From Pontibacter aquaedesilientis (lineage in GTDB: Bacteria > Bacteroidota > Bacteroidia > Cytophagales > Hymenobacteraceae), in assembly GCF_014773225.1 (NCBI RefSeq), contig NZ_JACXAJ010000003.1, positions 248,001 to 312,000 on the forward strand: a stretch of 64,000 bases of DNA. Direction: 5' to 3'. This document shows, piece by piece, positions 53,684 to 62,537 of the stretch; the first letter of the stretch is position 1, and each line of letters begins with the position of its first letter. The translations under genes were made by a program, and so were the position numbers. The notes under the pieces are model-generated. The model worked only from the letters and a program-made list of their open reading frames with translations. It made no database searches and was not told where the DNA came from.

Positions 53684-53750
53684 GGGCTTTTCAAGCCCTC
53701 CGAGTTGCAAACTCGACACCATCAATAGGCACAAGTTTGAAACTTGCGCC
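53684..53750. repeat. Three successive palindromes, REP-like
   Basis: Three hairpins follow one another: GGGCTT-TTC-AAGCCC (53684-53698), CGAGTT-GCA-AACTCG (53701-53715) and a 23-base palindrome at 53728-53750 with arms ACAAGTTT/AAACTTGC inside GGC...GCC (one mismatch). The third shares the CAAGTT/AACTTG core with 9184-9213. Two AGGTATA copies (53659, 53672) lie immediately upstream. Confidence 0.65.
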
Positions 53751-53815
53751 GGAATTAAATCATGAGTTCTATTAATGAAGCTAATTAGTCATTCCTGATT
53801 AATCATTCGTCATTA

Positions 53816-53839
53816 ATTCACTCATTCACTCAATCACTC
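53816..53839 (+). repeat. Three tandem 8-bp repeats before the rhomboid gene
   Basis: ATTCACTC, ATTCACTC and AATCACTC lie end to end, nine bases before the ATG at 53849. Similar degenerate words (ATCATTCG, GTCATTA) precede them. Confidence 0.65.
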
Positions 53840-53848
53840 AATAGACAA

Positions 53849-54472
53849 ATGAGCGTTACCATCATCCTCATCATTATTACAGTTGGCATTTCGTGGTATG
53901 CCTGGAAAAACCATGAGTTGATGCACGGCTGGATATTCCACCCATATGCTGTGGCGCGTGACAATTCTTACCACCGTTTCCTGACCTCAGGTTTTCTGCA
54001 TGCCGATTTCACGCACCTGTTTTTCAACATGTTCACGCTGTATTTTTTCGGAAACGCAGTAGAAGTGACTTTCGGCGCTATTTTCGGCACCACGACAGGA
54101 ATACTGATCTACATGCTGATTTACTTAGGGGGTATCATCATTTCGGATATCCCAACTTTCCTAAAGCACCGCAATGATCCTTCTTACCGAGCTTTGGGTG
54201 CTTCAGGCGGTGTGGCTTCTGTTGTGTTCTCCAGCATATTGTTCTACCCAACACAGGATATCTGTCTGTATGCCATACTTTGTATACCTGGTTTCATCCT
54301 GGGTATCCTATACTTGATGTACTCTTATTTCCAGGGGAAACGTATGGGCGATAACATCAACCACGACGCACACCTTTATGGTGCAGTTTACGGTTTGCTT
54401 ATCAGCCTTGTCCTGGTACCCAAAGCCGGTCCTTTGTTCATTGAGCAAATCAGCAATTGGCGCATGTTTTAA
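53849..54472 (+). CDS. Rhomboid family intramembrane serine protease
   Basis: A 207-residue six-helix membrane protease. It carries the catalytic serine in LGASGGVASV near residue 119 and the catalytic histidine in NHDAHLYGAVYGLL near 174, in the usual helices 4 and 6. The N-terminal HRFLTSGFLHADFTHLFFNMFTLYFFG block with HLFFNM is the rhomboid L1/TM2 region. Substrates are unknown. The gene follows an octamer tandem repeat that could affect translation or expression (inference). Confidence 0.92.
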   Translation: MSVTIILIIITVGISWYAWKNHELMHGWIFHPYAVARDNSYHRFLTSGFLHADFTHLFFNMFTLYFFGNAVEVTFGAIFGTTTGILIYMLIYLGGIIISDIPTFLKHRNDPSYRALGASGGVASVVFSSILFYPTQDICLYAILCIPGFILGILYLMYSYFQGKRMGDNINHDAHLYGAVYGLLISLVLVPKAGPLFIEQISNWRMF

Positions 54473-54557
54473 TCGGGCAGATATAATTGCACTTAATTTG
54501 TGCGCTTTCATGTAGCTGTTCCTTACCTAGCAGGGTTATTATCCGTACAAAAGCTAT

Positions 54558-55040
54558 ATGGAAGCATATGTACGGATAAAGCCACTGTACCTTCGTCGTG
54601 GTATCCTTTTGTCGTTTTTTATCACCCTATTTTTGGTTGCTGGTTCTGTAATAGCGCAAACACAGCGCGTTACCCTCATGCAATATGCCATAGAGGAGCG
54701 CCCGTTGCTGGCAGAATTACTGACTACAGCCGGACTGGCGCCCACGCTATCTGGCTCCACGGCCTATACCTTGCTTGTACCTCCCGAAGAGGCGCTCCGA
54801 AGTCTTAAAACACAGCCCCATGAAAAAATCCGGGCAGTTCTGGCGATGCACATCATTAAAGGCAACTATAAAGCGGCAGACTTCAAAGAAGGAGCCCAAG
54901 TAAGAACTTGCGGAGGCGAAGCAATAACTGTTTACCGTAAAAAGGGCGTTACCCTCCTAAATGGGGTAAGTTTGAATGCCCTTGACAGGGATATGCGGAA
55001 TGGGGTAGTACAGGAGCTAAACGGTCTGCTGCAGCCTTAA
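54558..55040 (+). CDS. Fasciclin domain exported protein
   Basis: 160 residues. An N-terminal hydrophobic segment (about 15-33, ending SVIAQ) is a signal peptide. The rest resembles one fasciclin (FAS1) domain: LAELLTTAGLAPTLSGSTAYTLLVPPEEAL, then VLAMHIIKGNY and, after a short beta region, VTLLNGVSLNAL and the closing VQELNGLLQP. The usual N-A-F of the domain reads PEEAL, and the chain is short, so it is a divergent member. FAS1 proteins mediate adhesion at the surface. An alternative internal start is not evident. Confidence 0.78.
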   Translation: MEAYVRIKPLYLRRGILLSFFITLFLVAGSVIAQTQRVTLMQYAIEERPLLAELLTTAGLAPTLSGSTAYTLLVPPEEALRSLKTQPHEKIRAVLAMHIIKGNYKAADFKEGAQVRTCGGEAITVYRKKGVTLLNGVSLNALDRDMRNGVVQELNGLLQP

Positions 55041-55416
55041 GATGATGGGATTTTGGGGATAAGGTTTTGCAACGGGTGTCATGTATAGACATACCCTGTC
55101 TACCTATTTTGATCACTGAATAGTATTCACTAATAATTAAAGGAAGCTGCAAAGAGCCAAACACTAGCAGGGTGGCTTATCTTAAGCAGAATATGGGTTC
55201 GAATGGGTTACTCTTTAATCTTTTAAGAACACAATCACAATACTTTATCTAGCCTCTTTATTTACTTCCAACTTATTGTTATCTTTTGTAACCGTTTAAG
55301 TATAAATGTAGTTATACCTAGCGATTGCTATCATATTAACAAGTGATAGGTATACCATAAATCCCTCAGTTGGACTCCCGAACATGTTCCGGCTTTATCA
55401 TTAAACTGACACTTGC
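55041..55416. other. 376-base intergenic region
   Basis: No gene, terminator or known RNA is seen. It contains two copies of the AGGTATA/TATACCT word (about 55314 and 55350). TTATCTTTTG near 55280 resembles a -7 element with one extra base. Confidence 0.3.
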
Positions 55417-57195
55417 ATGACTTACGAGATTGGCGTCGTACTGGCTGTTATAGCGCTTGCCATTGTGCTTTTTGTAAGCGAGCGGCTCTCTATTGACACG
55501 ACGGCAATCCTGATCATGAGTTTGTTTATGATGCTGGGAATCCTAACTCCGGCAGAAGGACTGGCAGGTTTCAGCAATCCGGCTACCATCACGGTCGCCT
55601 GCATGTTTGTCATCAGCACGGCTATTTTCAAGTCCGGGGCTCTGAGCAGTGTTGGCTTTTTGCTTACGCGTGTAGGCCGTAAAAACTATTTGCTTTGCCT
55701 GCTGGCGGTTATGCTGGTGGCCGGTTTGCTCTCTGCTTTTATCAATGATACAGCCGTGGTGGCTCTGCTCATGCCTGTGGTAATACAAGTAGCACGCGAT
55801 ACTCGTATCAGTCCTGCAAAGTTGCTTATGCCGCTCTCCTTTGGAGCGCTGCTGGGCGGTGTTTGCACCCTTATCGGTACTTCCACCAACATTCTGGTCA
55901 GCGGTATAGCCGAATCACAGGGAGAGGCTCCCATAGGCATGTTCGAACTCACGTCGGCCGGCGTCTGGTTTCTGATTATTGGAGTAGTGTATATGCTGTT
56001 TGTCGGGCGGTTTTTGTTACCCAGCCGCAAGGTAGCCGAAGACCTGACCGAGGATTTTAACATGGGTGATTACCTGACCGAGATCGTGTTGCTGCCTGAA
56101 TCTCCGTCTGTGGGCGTGCCGCTGAGCGAATCGGGACTGGTGCAGAACCTGGATATAGACGTGTTGCAGGTAACACGTGATCAATATAAGCTAAAGGCCA
56201 CCCCTTATACCATGCTGCGGGCCAATGATGTGCTCAAGGTGCGTTGCGATGTGGAGAAGCTCAAAATGCTAAAAGAGGAGAAGGGCATAAAGCTTAAATC
56301 TGAGCGAAAGCTCAATGAAAGCGACTTGAACAACAGCTCAACCAAACTGTATGAGGCCATCGTGACGCCAAACTCTTACATGGAGGGCAAATCCCTCAAA
56401 CAACTCGATTTTAGGGCGCATAACCATGGAGCTACTGTGGTCGCCATCCGCCACCGCGATGAGATTCTACATGAGAAACTCACGCATGCAAAACTATCGC
56501 CAGGCGATGTGCTACTGATAGCCGCCGATAAGGGCCAGGCAGAACTTTTGCGGAACAACGAAGACATCCTGCTTGTATCGGAGACAGAGCGGAGCCATTA
56601 CGACTACAGCAAAATCATCCCGGTGCTGCTTATCGGTGCGGGCGTAGTGATTACAGCAGCCACCGGAATCGCACACATTGTGCTGAGTGCCCTGGTAGGT
56701 GTAGTGCTTTTGGTGCTGACCAAGTCCATACGCCTCGATGAGCTTTACAAGGCTATTGAGTGGAAAGTAATTTTCATGCTGGCCGGTGTTTTGTCGATGG
56801 GGGCCGCGCTGGAGAAAACCGGGGCAGCCGGTCTGCTCTCCAGCTACCTGGTCAATTCGATAGGCAGTTACGGGCCGCATGCGCTGCTCTCGGCCTTTTT
56901 CTTTATAACCTTTATGTCCACCAATTTCATGTCGAACAATGCGACAGCGGCGCTATTGGCACCTATTGCCATCGTGGCAGCCAAAGAGATGGGGGTGAGC
57001 GTGCGACCCTTTCTGGTGGCAGTAACCTTTGCGGCTTCGCTTAGCTTTATGACGCCAATGGGTTACCAAACCAATACTATGATCTATGGCCCGGGCAATT
57101 ACAGGTTTGTGGATTACCTGCGGGTAGGCACGCCGCTCAACATACTTTTCTGGCTTTTGGCCTCGCTTATTATACCTTTCTTTTTCCCTTTCTAG
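55417..57195 (+). CDS. SLC13 family permease with TrkA-C domains
   Basis: A 592-residue transporter. The N-terminal helices include FINDTAVVALLMPVVIQVAR and LIGTSTNILVSGIAE, the first SNT-like signature of the divalent-anion:Na+ symporter family. A central soluble insert (about 205-385) contains two RCK/TrkA-C-type domains (LTEIVLLPESPSVGVPLSES, LYEAIVTPNSYMEGKSLKQLD), then the second half has NFMSNNATAALLAPIA and FMTPMGYQTNTMIYGPG. The substrate may be a dicarboxylate, sulfate or other anion. The soluble domains suggest gating by a ligand. A parS-like palindrome lies just after the stop. Confidence 0.92.
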   Translation: MTYEIGVVLAVIALAIVLFVSERLSIDTTAILIMSLFMMLGILTPAEGLAGFSNPATITVACMFVISTAIFKSGALSSVGFLLTRVGRKNYLLCLLAVMLVAGLLSAFINDTAVVALLMPVVIQVARDTRISPAKLLMPLSFGALLGGVCTLIGTSTNILVSGIAESQGEAPIGMFELTSAGVWFLIIGVVYMLFVGRFLLPSRKVAEDLTEDFNMGDYLTEIVLLPESPSVGVPLSESGLVQNLDIDVLQVTRDQYKLKATPYTMLRANDVLKVRCDVEKLKMLKEEKGIKLKSERKLNESDLNNSSTKLYEAIVTPNSYMEGKSLKQLDFRAHNHGATVVAIRHRDEILHEKLTHAKLSPGDVLLIAADKGQAELLRNNEDILLVSETERSHYDYSKIIPVLLIGAGVVITAATGIAHIVLSALVGVVLLVLTKSIRLDELYKAIEWKVIFMLAGVLSMGAALEKTGAAGLLSSYLVNSIGSYGPHALLSAFFFITFMSTNFMSNNATAALLAPIAIVAAKEMGVSVRPFLVAVTFAASLSFMTPMGYQTNTMIYGPGNYRFVDYLRVGTPLNILFWLLASLIIPFFFPF

Positions 57196-57197
57196 GT

Positions 57198-57213
57198 TGT
57201 TCCACGTGGGACA
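57198..57213. promoter_or_regulatory. parS-like palindrome
   Basis: TGTTCCACGTGGGACA matches the known variant form TGTTCCACGTGGAACA in 15 of 16 positions. It lies in the intergenic gap after the SLC13 gene, 31 kb from the perfect site at 26149. Confidence 0.45.
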
Positions 57214-57258
57214 AAGGAGGCTGATGCCACGTATACATCATTTCATCACGACACCAGT

Positions 57259-57366
57259 ATGCTTGTGGGAGAGGACTTGTTTCTGATAGCTCTGGCAATA
57301 ATAAGCCTGGCGGCTGTAGTGCTAATATGGCATTACATGGCCGAGGAGGAAGAGCCTCCGGACTGA
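57259..57366 (+). CDS. Possible 35-residue single-helix membrane peptide
   Basis: An ATG at 57259 opens 35 codons: a short acidic start (MLVGEDL), one hydrophobic helix (FLIALAIISLAAVVLIW) and an acidic tail (MAEEEEPPD). The design resembles small membrane proteins of respiratory complexes (CcoS/CydX size), but no family was recognised. An AGGAGG (57215-57220) lies too far upstream to be its ribosome site. It could be chance; the clean helix-plus-tail layout is the only support. Confidence 0.4.
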   Translation: MLVGEDLFLIALAIISLAAVVLIWHYMAEEEEPPD

Positions 57367-57463
57367 AAAATAGTTGGCTTGGCCCGTGCAGCCGGTCAGG
57401 AATGGTCAATATTTTCTTCGCTCTTTCTCTTGCTTGCGTATATTCATGGCTTATGATTCCCGG

Positions 57464-58231
57464 ATGAAAATCAATACGCTTTGCCTTCTTCTAACAAGTT
57501 TCCTTTTAGGGTATTCCACTGGGGCGAGGTCTCAGGATAAACAGGTGACACACCAGCAACTGGCTTGGTTCTCCTATGCGAACACCATCAGATTTAGCCC
57601 CAAGTGGGCACTAACCTCTGAGGTGCATGAGCGGCGGTTTATGAATCCGAGTCGGCGACACCAGTTCTTGCTCCGCTCTCAGGCACGCTATACGCTGGGC
57701 GAAAACTGGGAGGCTGTGGCGGGCTTCACCTATTTCCGGCAAAGCCCCAACGACCCGAAAGCCGTGCAAGGGCTGGTGGTGCCCGAGTTGCGCCCGCATG
57801 TACAGTTTAATTACAGCCAGCCGCTTGGTCGGTTTGCGATCACTCACAGGTATAGAGCTGAAAAGCGCTTCTTCCGAAAGACGGACAATGGAGAACTGGT
57901 AGCCGGGTATAACTCGAATTACCGTTTCAGGTATAGGCTAGGTATAGAGTACCGTTTGGCAGACATCAAAGAGCAGCCGGTAAAGCTTAAAGCCTATGAT
58001 GAATTGCACATCAATGCCGGAAAAAGCATCGTTTACAACCGCTTCGACCAAAACAGGATATATGCGGGGCTGAGCTATGCTGTTTCAAAAAGTTTAGAAA
58101 TGGAAGCCGGCTACCTGAATTGGTACCAGCAACGACCAGTGGGAAATCTTTTTTACAACCGGCATATCATGAGTTTTGCCATCAACCATAAAATTGACTT
58201 AACCAACAAGCGCAAAGAATCGGAAGACTAA
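57464..58231 (+). CDS. DUF2490 domain exported protein
   Basis: 255 residues from the ATG at 57464, which gives a normal signal peptide (MKINTLCLLLTSFLLG...GARSQ); ATG 57446 is a possible longer start. The mature part follows the DUF2490 pattern, a predicted outer-membrane barrel: QQLAWFSYANTIRFSPKWAL, EVHERRFMNPSRRHQFLLR, EDxRPH-like VPELRPHVQFNYSQ, HRYRAEKRFFRK and AGLSYAVSKSLEMEAGYLN. Function unknown. It is followed by a convergent ABC exporter gene. Confidence 0.85.
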   Translation: MKINTLCLLLTSFLLGYSTGARSQDKQVTHQQLAWFSYANTIRFSPKWALTSEVHERRFMNPSRRHQFLLRSQARYTLGENWEAVAGFTYFRQSPNDPKAVQGLVVPELRPHVQFNYSQPLGRFAITHRYRAEKRFFRKTDNGELVAGYNSNYRFRYRLGIEYRLADIKEQPVKLKAYDELHINAGKSIVYNRFDQNRIYAGLSYAVSKSLEMEAGYLNWYQQRPVGNLFYNRHIMSFAINHKIDLTNKRKESED

Positions 58232-58297
58232 GGTATACCTGGTTTAGGTACTCTTACCTCGGCGTAAAGGAGTGACAGGCTACCCAACAGCCTATAC

Positions 58298-60145
58298 CTA
58301 TAAATAGCCTTTCGCCTGCAGCGCAAATAACTCGGCATATTTGCCATTTTGTGCCAGCAGTTCCTGATGCGAGCCAAGTTCCTTCAGTTGCCCCTGTTCC
58401 AGAAACAGAATGCGGTCGGCCATGCGCACCGTTGAGAAGCGGTGGGAGATGAGCACGGCGGTCTTTCCCTCAATAAGCTCGGAGAAGCGCAAAAACACCT
58501 CGTGCTCGGCGCGGGCGTCTAGGGCAGAGGTTGGCTCGTCAAGGATAAGCAACTGCGCGTCGCGCATATAGGCACGGGCCAGTGCCACCTTCTGCCATTC
58601 CCCGCCCGACAGCTCCACGCCTTTGTTAAATCGCTTGCCCAGTACTTGCTCATACCCATCGGGCAGTCGCTGGATCACCGGGTCGGCCAGGCTTTTCTGC
58701 GCAGAGCCCTGTATGCGGTCGCGGTCGGTGATGTTGCTGATCTGGCCGATGGCAATGTTGTCGGAGGCGGTCATCTGGAAGCGCACATAGTCCTGGAAGA
58801 TAATGCCGACCTGGTGGCGCAGGTCATTGAGATCGTATTCGCGCAGGTCTATCCCATCGAGTAAGATGCGGCCCTCTGTGGGTTCGTAAAGCCTTGCCAG
58901 CAGCTTGACCAATGTCGTTTTCCCGGCCCCGTTCTCGCCCACCAGCGCCAGCTTCTCGCCGGCCCGCAGGTGGAAGGAGAGGTACCGCACGGCCCATTTC
59001 TCGCTGTTGTGGTACTTAAACCCAACATTCTCGAAGGTGAAGCCCTGCTGGATGGGTTGTGGTATTTGCAGCGGGTTGACAGGCGGTGTGATCTGTGGCT
59101 TGAGCTCCAGAAAATCGAAAAGGTCCTGCAGGTATAGCGCACTCTCGGCAATCTGAGAAAAACGGGTCATGATGCCCTGCAGCAAACCCCGCATGTTGCT
59201 GAATGATCCGGCCAGGAAAGTGAGGGTACCCACCGTAATAGCCCCAGCCACCGTCTGAAACAGGATAAAAATGTAGGCGCCGTAGTAAGCCAGCGTTCCT
59301 AACGAGGAGAGTGCGCTTCCCCATACCGCCCGCCGCACGATCAGACTTTTATTCAAGGCATAATAGCGATCAGAGAGCTCTTTGAAACGATTGGACAGAA
59401 AGCCGGATAAGTTAAATGTCTTAATTTCCTTGGCGGTTTCGTCGGAGGCCCCGATGTAGCGCAGGTAGTCGAGTTCGCGGCGCTCGGGCGTCCAGGAGCG
59501 GGAGAGGGAATAGGTGCGCTCATTGAAGTGCGTTTCGCCCAAAAACGAAGGTATAACCGCCACCAACAGAATCAGGATGAGCCAGGGGTTAAAGGCAATC
59601 AGACCGACCGCCAGAAAACCAATGGTGACCATATCCTGCAGCTGCGAGAGCACCTGCGACATGAGCACGACCCGAGTGATAGTCTGTCGCCGCGCCCGCT
59701 CCAGTTTGTCGTAGAAGGTAGCGTCCTCGAACTGCGCCAGGTCCAACCGGGCGGCATGCTCAATGAGCTGCACAGAGGTTCTGTTAGAAAACAGATCGCC
59801 CAGCAGACTATCGAGTAGCGTGATGCCCCGGTTGATCAGGTCCGACACGATGGCCAATCCCAATTCCAAAGCCACCAGTATCCAAAGAAAGTTCAGGTCG
59901 CGCTCCCCCGTCTCGGCGATCAGCCCGATCACCTCATCAATGATCAGCTTGCCCACATACAGCATGGCCAAAGGGATTGCCGACTTAACGAGACGCAGCA
60001 GCAGGTTGCCGATGGTCATGCGTTTGCTCGTTTCCCAGATGAGACGGAAGAACTTGGGCAGGTTTTTCAGGGCGCCCACCTGCTCCCGAAAGCTCTTCTT
60101 CTCGTCTGCTTTTGCCCCACGGGCTCCTTTGTTTGTTCTGTCCAT
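58298..60145 (-). CDS. ABC exporter, fused membrane and ATPase domains
   Basis: A 615-residue half-transporter. About six membrane helices (40-330) precede the ATPase domain with Walker A VGENGAGKTTLVKLL, Q-loop VGIIFQDYVRF, signature LSGGEWQKVALARA, Walker B LLILDEPTSALDA and switch ISHRFSTVRMAD. The charged N-terminal ~35 residues (RTNKGARGAKADEKK) are soluble. It works as a dimer; the cargo (lipid, peptide or drug) cannot be assigned. It stands alone in the minus direction. Confidence 0.92.
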   Translation of the reverse strand: MDRTNKGARGAKADEKKSFREQVGALKNLPKFFRLIWETSKRMTIGNLLLRLVKSAIPLAMLYVGKLIIDEVIGLIAETGERDLNFLWILVALELGLAIVSDLINRGITLLDSLLGDLFSNRTSVQLIEHAARLDLAQFEDATFYDKLERARRQTITRVVLMSQVLSQLQDMVTIGFLAVGLIAFNPWLILILLVAVIPSFLGETHFNERTYSLSRSWTPERRELDYLRYIGASDETAKEIKTFNLSGFLSNRFKELSDRYYALNKSLIVRRAVWGSALSSLGTLAYYGAYIFILFQTVAGAITVGTLTFLAGSFSNMRGLLQGIMTRFSQIAESALYLQDLFDFLELKPQITPPVNPLQIPQPIQQGFTFENVGFKYHNSEKWAVRYLSFHLRAGEKLALVGENGAGKTTLVKLLARLYEPTEGRILLDGIDLREYDLNDLRHQVGIIFQDYVRFQMTASDNIAIGQISNITDRDRIQGSAQKSLADPVIQRLPDGYEQVLGKRFNKGVELSGGEWQKVALARAYMRDAQLLILDEPTSALDARAEHEVFLRFSELIEGKTAVLISHRFSTVRMADRILFLEQGQLKELGSHQELLAQNGKYAELFALQAKGYL

Positions 60146-60389
60146 GGTGTAATTTTACTCCGCTTTGGCTATACCTATACCAACTACAGAGGGTTATGTT
60201 TAATGGTCCATCTAGTATCCTAACAAAAGAAGCGGGGATGTGATCCGGCCACGCATACCCTAAGTCATTAAGCCAGCCAAAGCTGATCTATGGCGTTTTT
60301 ATGACAAAAATTTGCCACCGCTGCGCAGCACCTATACCTACTACACCCTGGAGGAAATCTGAAACAGCGCTTTGGCAGTATAGTACCCT

Positions 60390-60842
60390 ATGACCCGGTA
60401 CCTGCTGCTTTTCCTGACAGGCTTTGCCCACGCCCTCCTGATTCTGTTGTATACAGACTTGTCAGGCGACGATGCCTTGTTTTACAGGACCATGGGGCTG
60501 GCGGCGGCGGTCCCGTTATTCGGCTTTTCGTCGTGGCTCACGCTGTTCACTATGCGGGTTGGGGCACTTTTATCCATACCTAGTCTGCTGGTGCTCATTT
60601 ACTGGAACCTGCGCACCGCCGAGCACAGCATGGGCCAGGATACAGCATTTGACACAACCATTGCCATCATTCATTTGGTAGCCGGTCTGCTGGCTATGGT
60701 TACTCTGATGACCAGCCTGCGTTATGTCTTTAAGTCGGAGTTGTCCTGGGTAAGGGGAACTCCCTCACCGGGGTTGATACTCAAGCTGTTGCTGGCCGCT
60801 ATACCTATCGCGGTGGCGGTGGCCTATGTGTTGTATGCTTAA
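60390..60842 (+). CDS. Small four-helix membrane protein, unknown
   Basis: A 150-residue hydrophobic protein with predicted helices at about 3-22, 34-53, 58-75, 90-112 and 126-148; no motif was recognised. The N-terminal helix could be a signal anchor. A hairpin follows about 80 bases after the stop. Function unknown. Confidence 0.6.
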   Translation: MTRYLLLFLTGFAHALLILLYTDLSGDDALFYRTMGLAAAVPLFGFSSWLTLFTMRVGALLSIPSLLVLIYWNLRTAEHSMGQDTAFDTTIAIIHLVAGLLAMVTLMTSLRYVFKSELSWVRGTPSPGLILKLLLAAIPIAVAVAYVLYA

Positions 60843-60917
60843 ACTGCTTCCTGATTAAACTATTGCCGAAGATTGTGTTATCCTGCCAATTAGACGATCT
60901 GGGAAAGCCCTGAAATG

Positions 60918-60955
60918 AGAAAAGCCCCGTCAAAATGACTGGGGCCTTCTCTCAC
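60918..60955 (+). terminator. Hairpin, probable terminator
   Basis: GAGAAAAGCCCC pairs imperfectly with GGGGCCTTCTC around a TCAAAATGA loop. The T-run is weak. Confidence 0.5.
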
Positions 60956-61380
60956 CTTAAAACAAACTAATCTAAACTTTAACTAACCTTATCTTTATAC
61001 CTGCCGGGGCAGTAATTATATCATTTTTTCAATAATCGCTATGTATGTAGCGAATAATCTTGTCAAAAAATCGAAGGGAGACTTGCATGGCTGAAAACTT
61101 ATTTTCATATTAGCTTTCCGAAATATGTGTCTCTCTCAAATCGGGTGCAAAATTATAGTTTTGTTTCTCTAAAAGAAAGCAAAGCCGATAAATTTTTTTG
61201 CATTTTATGTATATGTTTGATAGTCAGGCTGATAATTTTTATTCTAGTCTCAAATTTCCTGCTTCAGCTACCCTGGTTACCCTCAAAAGTGCTGTGTTTT
61301 CTCCTCAACTGACCATTTCGTTCCAGCGGTGTTTAGGCGCCGGATGCAGCTAGTTTATCCCTTTTGTGTATAAATAAAAT

Positions 61381-61433
61381 GACAAGGCGATCGGGTATGC
61401 TGCAGTTATAGCAGCTCACCCGATCGCCTTGTC
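61381..61433 (-). terminator. Long nested hairpin terminator of the ATP-grasp gene
   Basis: GACAAGGCGATCGGGT (61381-61396) pairs perfectly with 61418-61433, and a second hairpin GCTGC/GCAGC sits in the loop. On the minus strand ATTTTATTT follows, downstream of the ATP-grasp gene stop at 61462. Confidence 0.85.
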
Positions 61434-61461
61434 TTATTTTCAGGATTTATAAAGGATCTAA

Positions 61462-62511
61462 TTAGATCATCGCCACGGTCTTGTTGTCAATCTGCGTACC
61501 GTAGGTTTTTTTGTAATGCACTTTGCGCTCCAGCGCCTCGATCACAGGTATAGAGAAATCCACGCCTTCGAGCTCACTTGATATCGGCATGCCGCCCGGG
61601 CTGAACACGTTTATCTCCATGAGCTTGTTGCCCACAATGTCTAACCCGACCATGAACATACCGTCCTGAATCAGTTTGGGGCGCACCAGCTCCACCAGGT
61701 CCAGCATGGTCTGGTCCACTTTGGCGGCCACGGCAGAACCTCCCACATGTATGTTGCTGCGGATGTCGTCTTTGCTGTTTACGCGGCGCATGGCGCAGTA
61801 TTTGCCTTTGTACTGCAGTGCTTCCCCATTTACCACAAAGAGGCGTACATCGCCCTCTGAGGCCTGCGGCAGGTATTCCTGCGCAATCACGTAACCATCC
61901 CGGCTGATGGCCTCAACGATCTGGTTCAGGTTGGTGGCATCGTTCTTCTTCACCATAAACACACCCGAGCCACCGGAACCCTGTAGCGGCTTCAGTATGA
62001 TGTTGTTCTTCTGCTCGTTGAAAAACTCCTTGATCTCGTCTTTGTCTCGGGTGATGAGTGTGCGTGGCCGTACCGCCTCCGGGAAATGCTGGAAGTACAT
62101 CTTGTTCACCGCATCGGAGAGGGAGGTCGGGTCATTGAGCACAATCACGCCGTGGCGCAGAGCCAGCTGACCGAAAATGATGCCGGCATTTTGAGCCCAG
62201 CCTCTGCCTTCGCCTTCTGAGGAGGGGTCGTTGCGGAGCATCAGCACGTCAAGTTCCGGGGCCGTCACGCGCACTCTTTTGATCTTGCCGCTTTGTATGG
62301 CCTCCAGGTAGGTGGCCGGTGACTTGTACTTATGATTGGCGTCAGCAAGAGCCGCGGTGGCGCCCATGTACCCGTCAGGGTAATAGGCCAGGTCACCCAC
62401 GCCCATCAGAAGCACGGTATGGCCCATGTTGTGCATGCGCTGCGCCAGGAAAACAGTGGTGTGGGAGGGTTTTTCTGTATTTACATCGTTTACTACGAAT
62501 CCTATAGTCAT
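61462..62511 (-). CDS. GshB-like ATP-grasp ligase
   Basis: A 349-residue ATP-grasp enzyme of the glutathione synthetase type. The ATP-binding part contains KPLQGSGGSGVFMVKKND (nucleotide loop), VIAQEYLPQASEGDVRLFVVNGEALQYKG and the metal-binding end GLDIVGNKLMEINVFSPGGM. The N-terminal GFVVNDVNTEKPSHTTVFLAQ and LMLRNDPSSE blocks resemble GshB. True glutathione synthesis would need a GshA partner, not seen here; instead it lies 26 bases downstream of a DUF1704 peptidase gene, so it may ligate an amino acid to a peptide in that pathway. That is inference from context. Confidence 0.88.
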   Translation of the reverse strand: MTIGFVVNDVNTEKPSHTTVFLAQRMHNMGHTVLLMGVGDLAYYPDGYMGATAALADANHKYKSPATYLEAIQSGKIKRVRVTAPELDVLMLRNDPSSEGEGRGWAQNAGIIFGQLALRHGVIVLNDPTSLSDAVNKMYFQHFPEAVRPRTLITRDKDEIKEFFNEQKNNIILKPLQGSGGSGVFMVKKNDATNLNQIVEAISRDGYVIAQEYLPQASEGDVRLFVVNGEALQYKGKYCAMRRVNSKDDIRSNIHVGGSAVAAKVDQTMLDLVELVRPKLIQDGMFMVGLDIVGNKLMEINVFSPGGMPISSELEGVDFSIPVIEALERKVHYKKTYGTQIDNKTVAMI

Positions 62512-62537
62512 GTTAAGTATCTCAATATATGTTAGTA

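Larger units (their letters stand above)
60843..61461. other. 619-base intergenic region
   Basis: It contains the hairpin at 60918-60955 and the long terminator at 61381-61433. Between them is AT-rich sequence with no supported gene; a 61-codon open frame at 61127-61312 is hydrophobic by composition and has no coding support. A small CTGCC/GGCAG hairpin lies near 61000. Confidence 0.35.

Noticed and set aside
61127..61312. 61-codon hydrophobic open frame
   Set aside because: AT-rich composition explains it; no motif, ribosome site or coding pattern.
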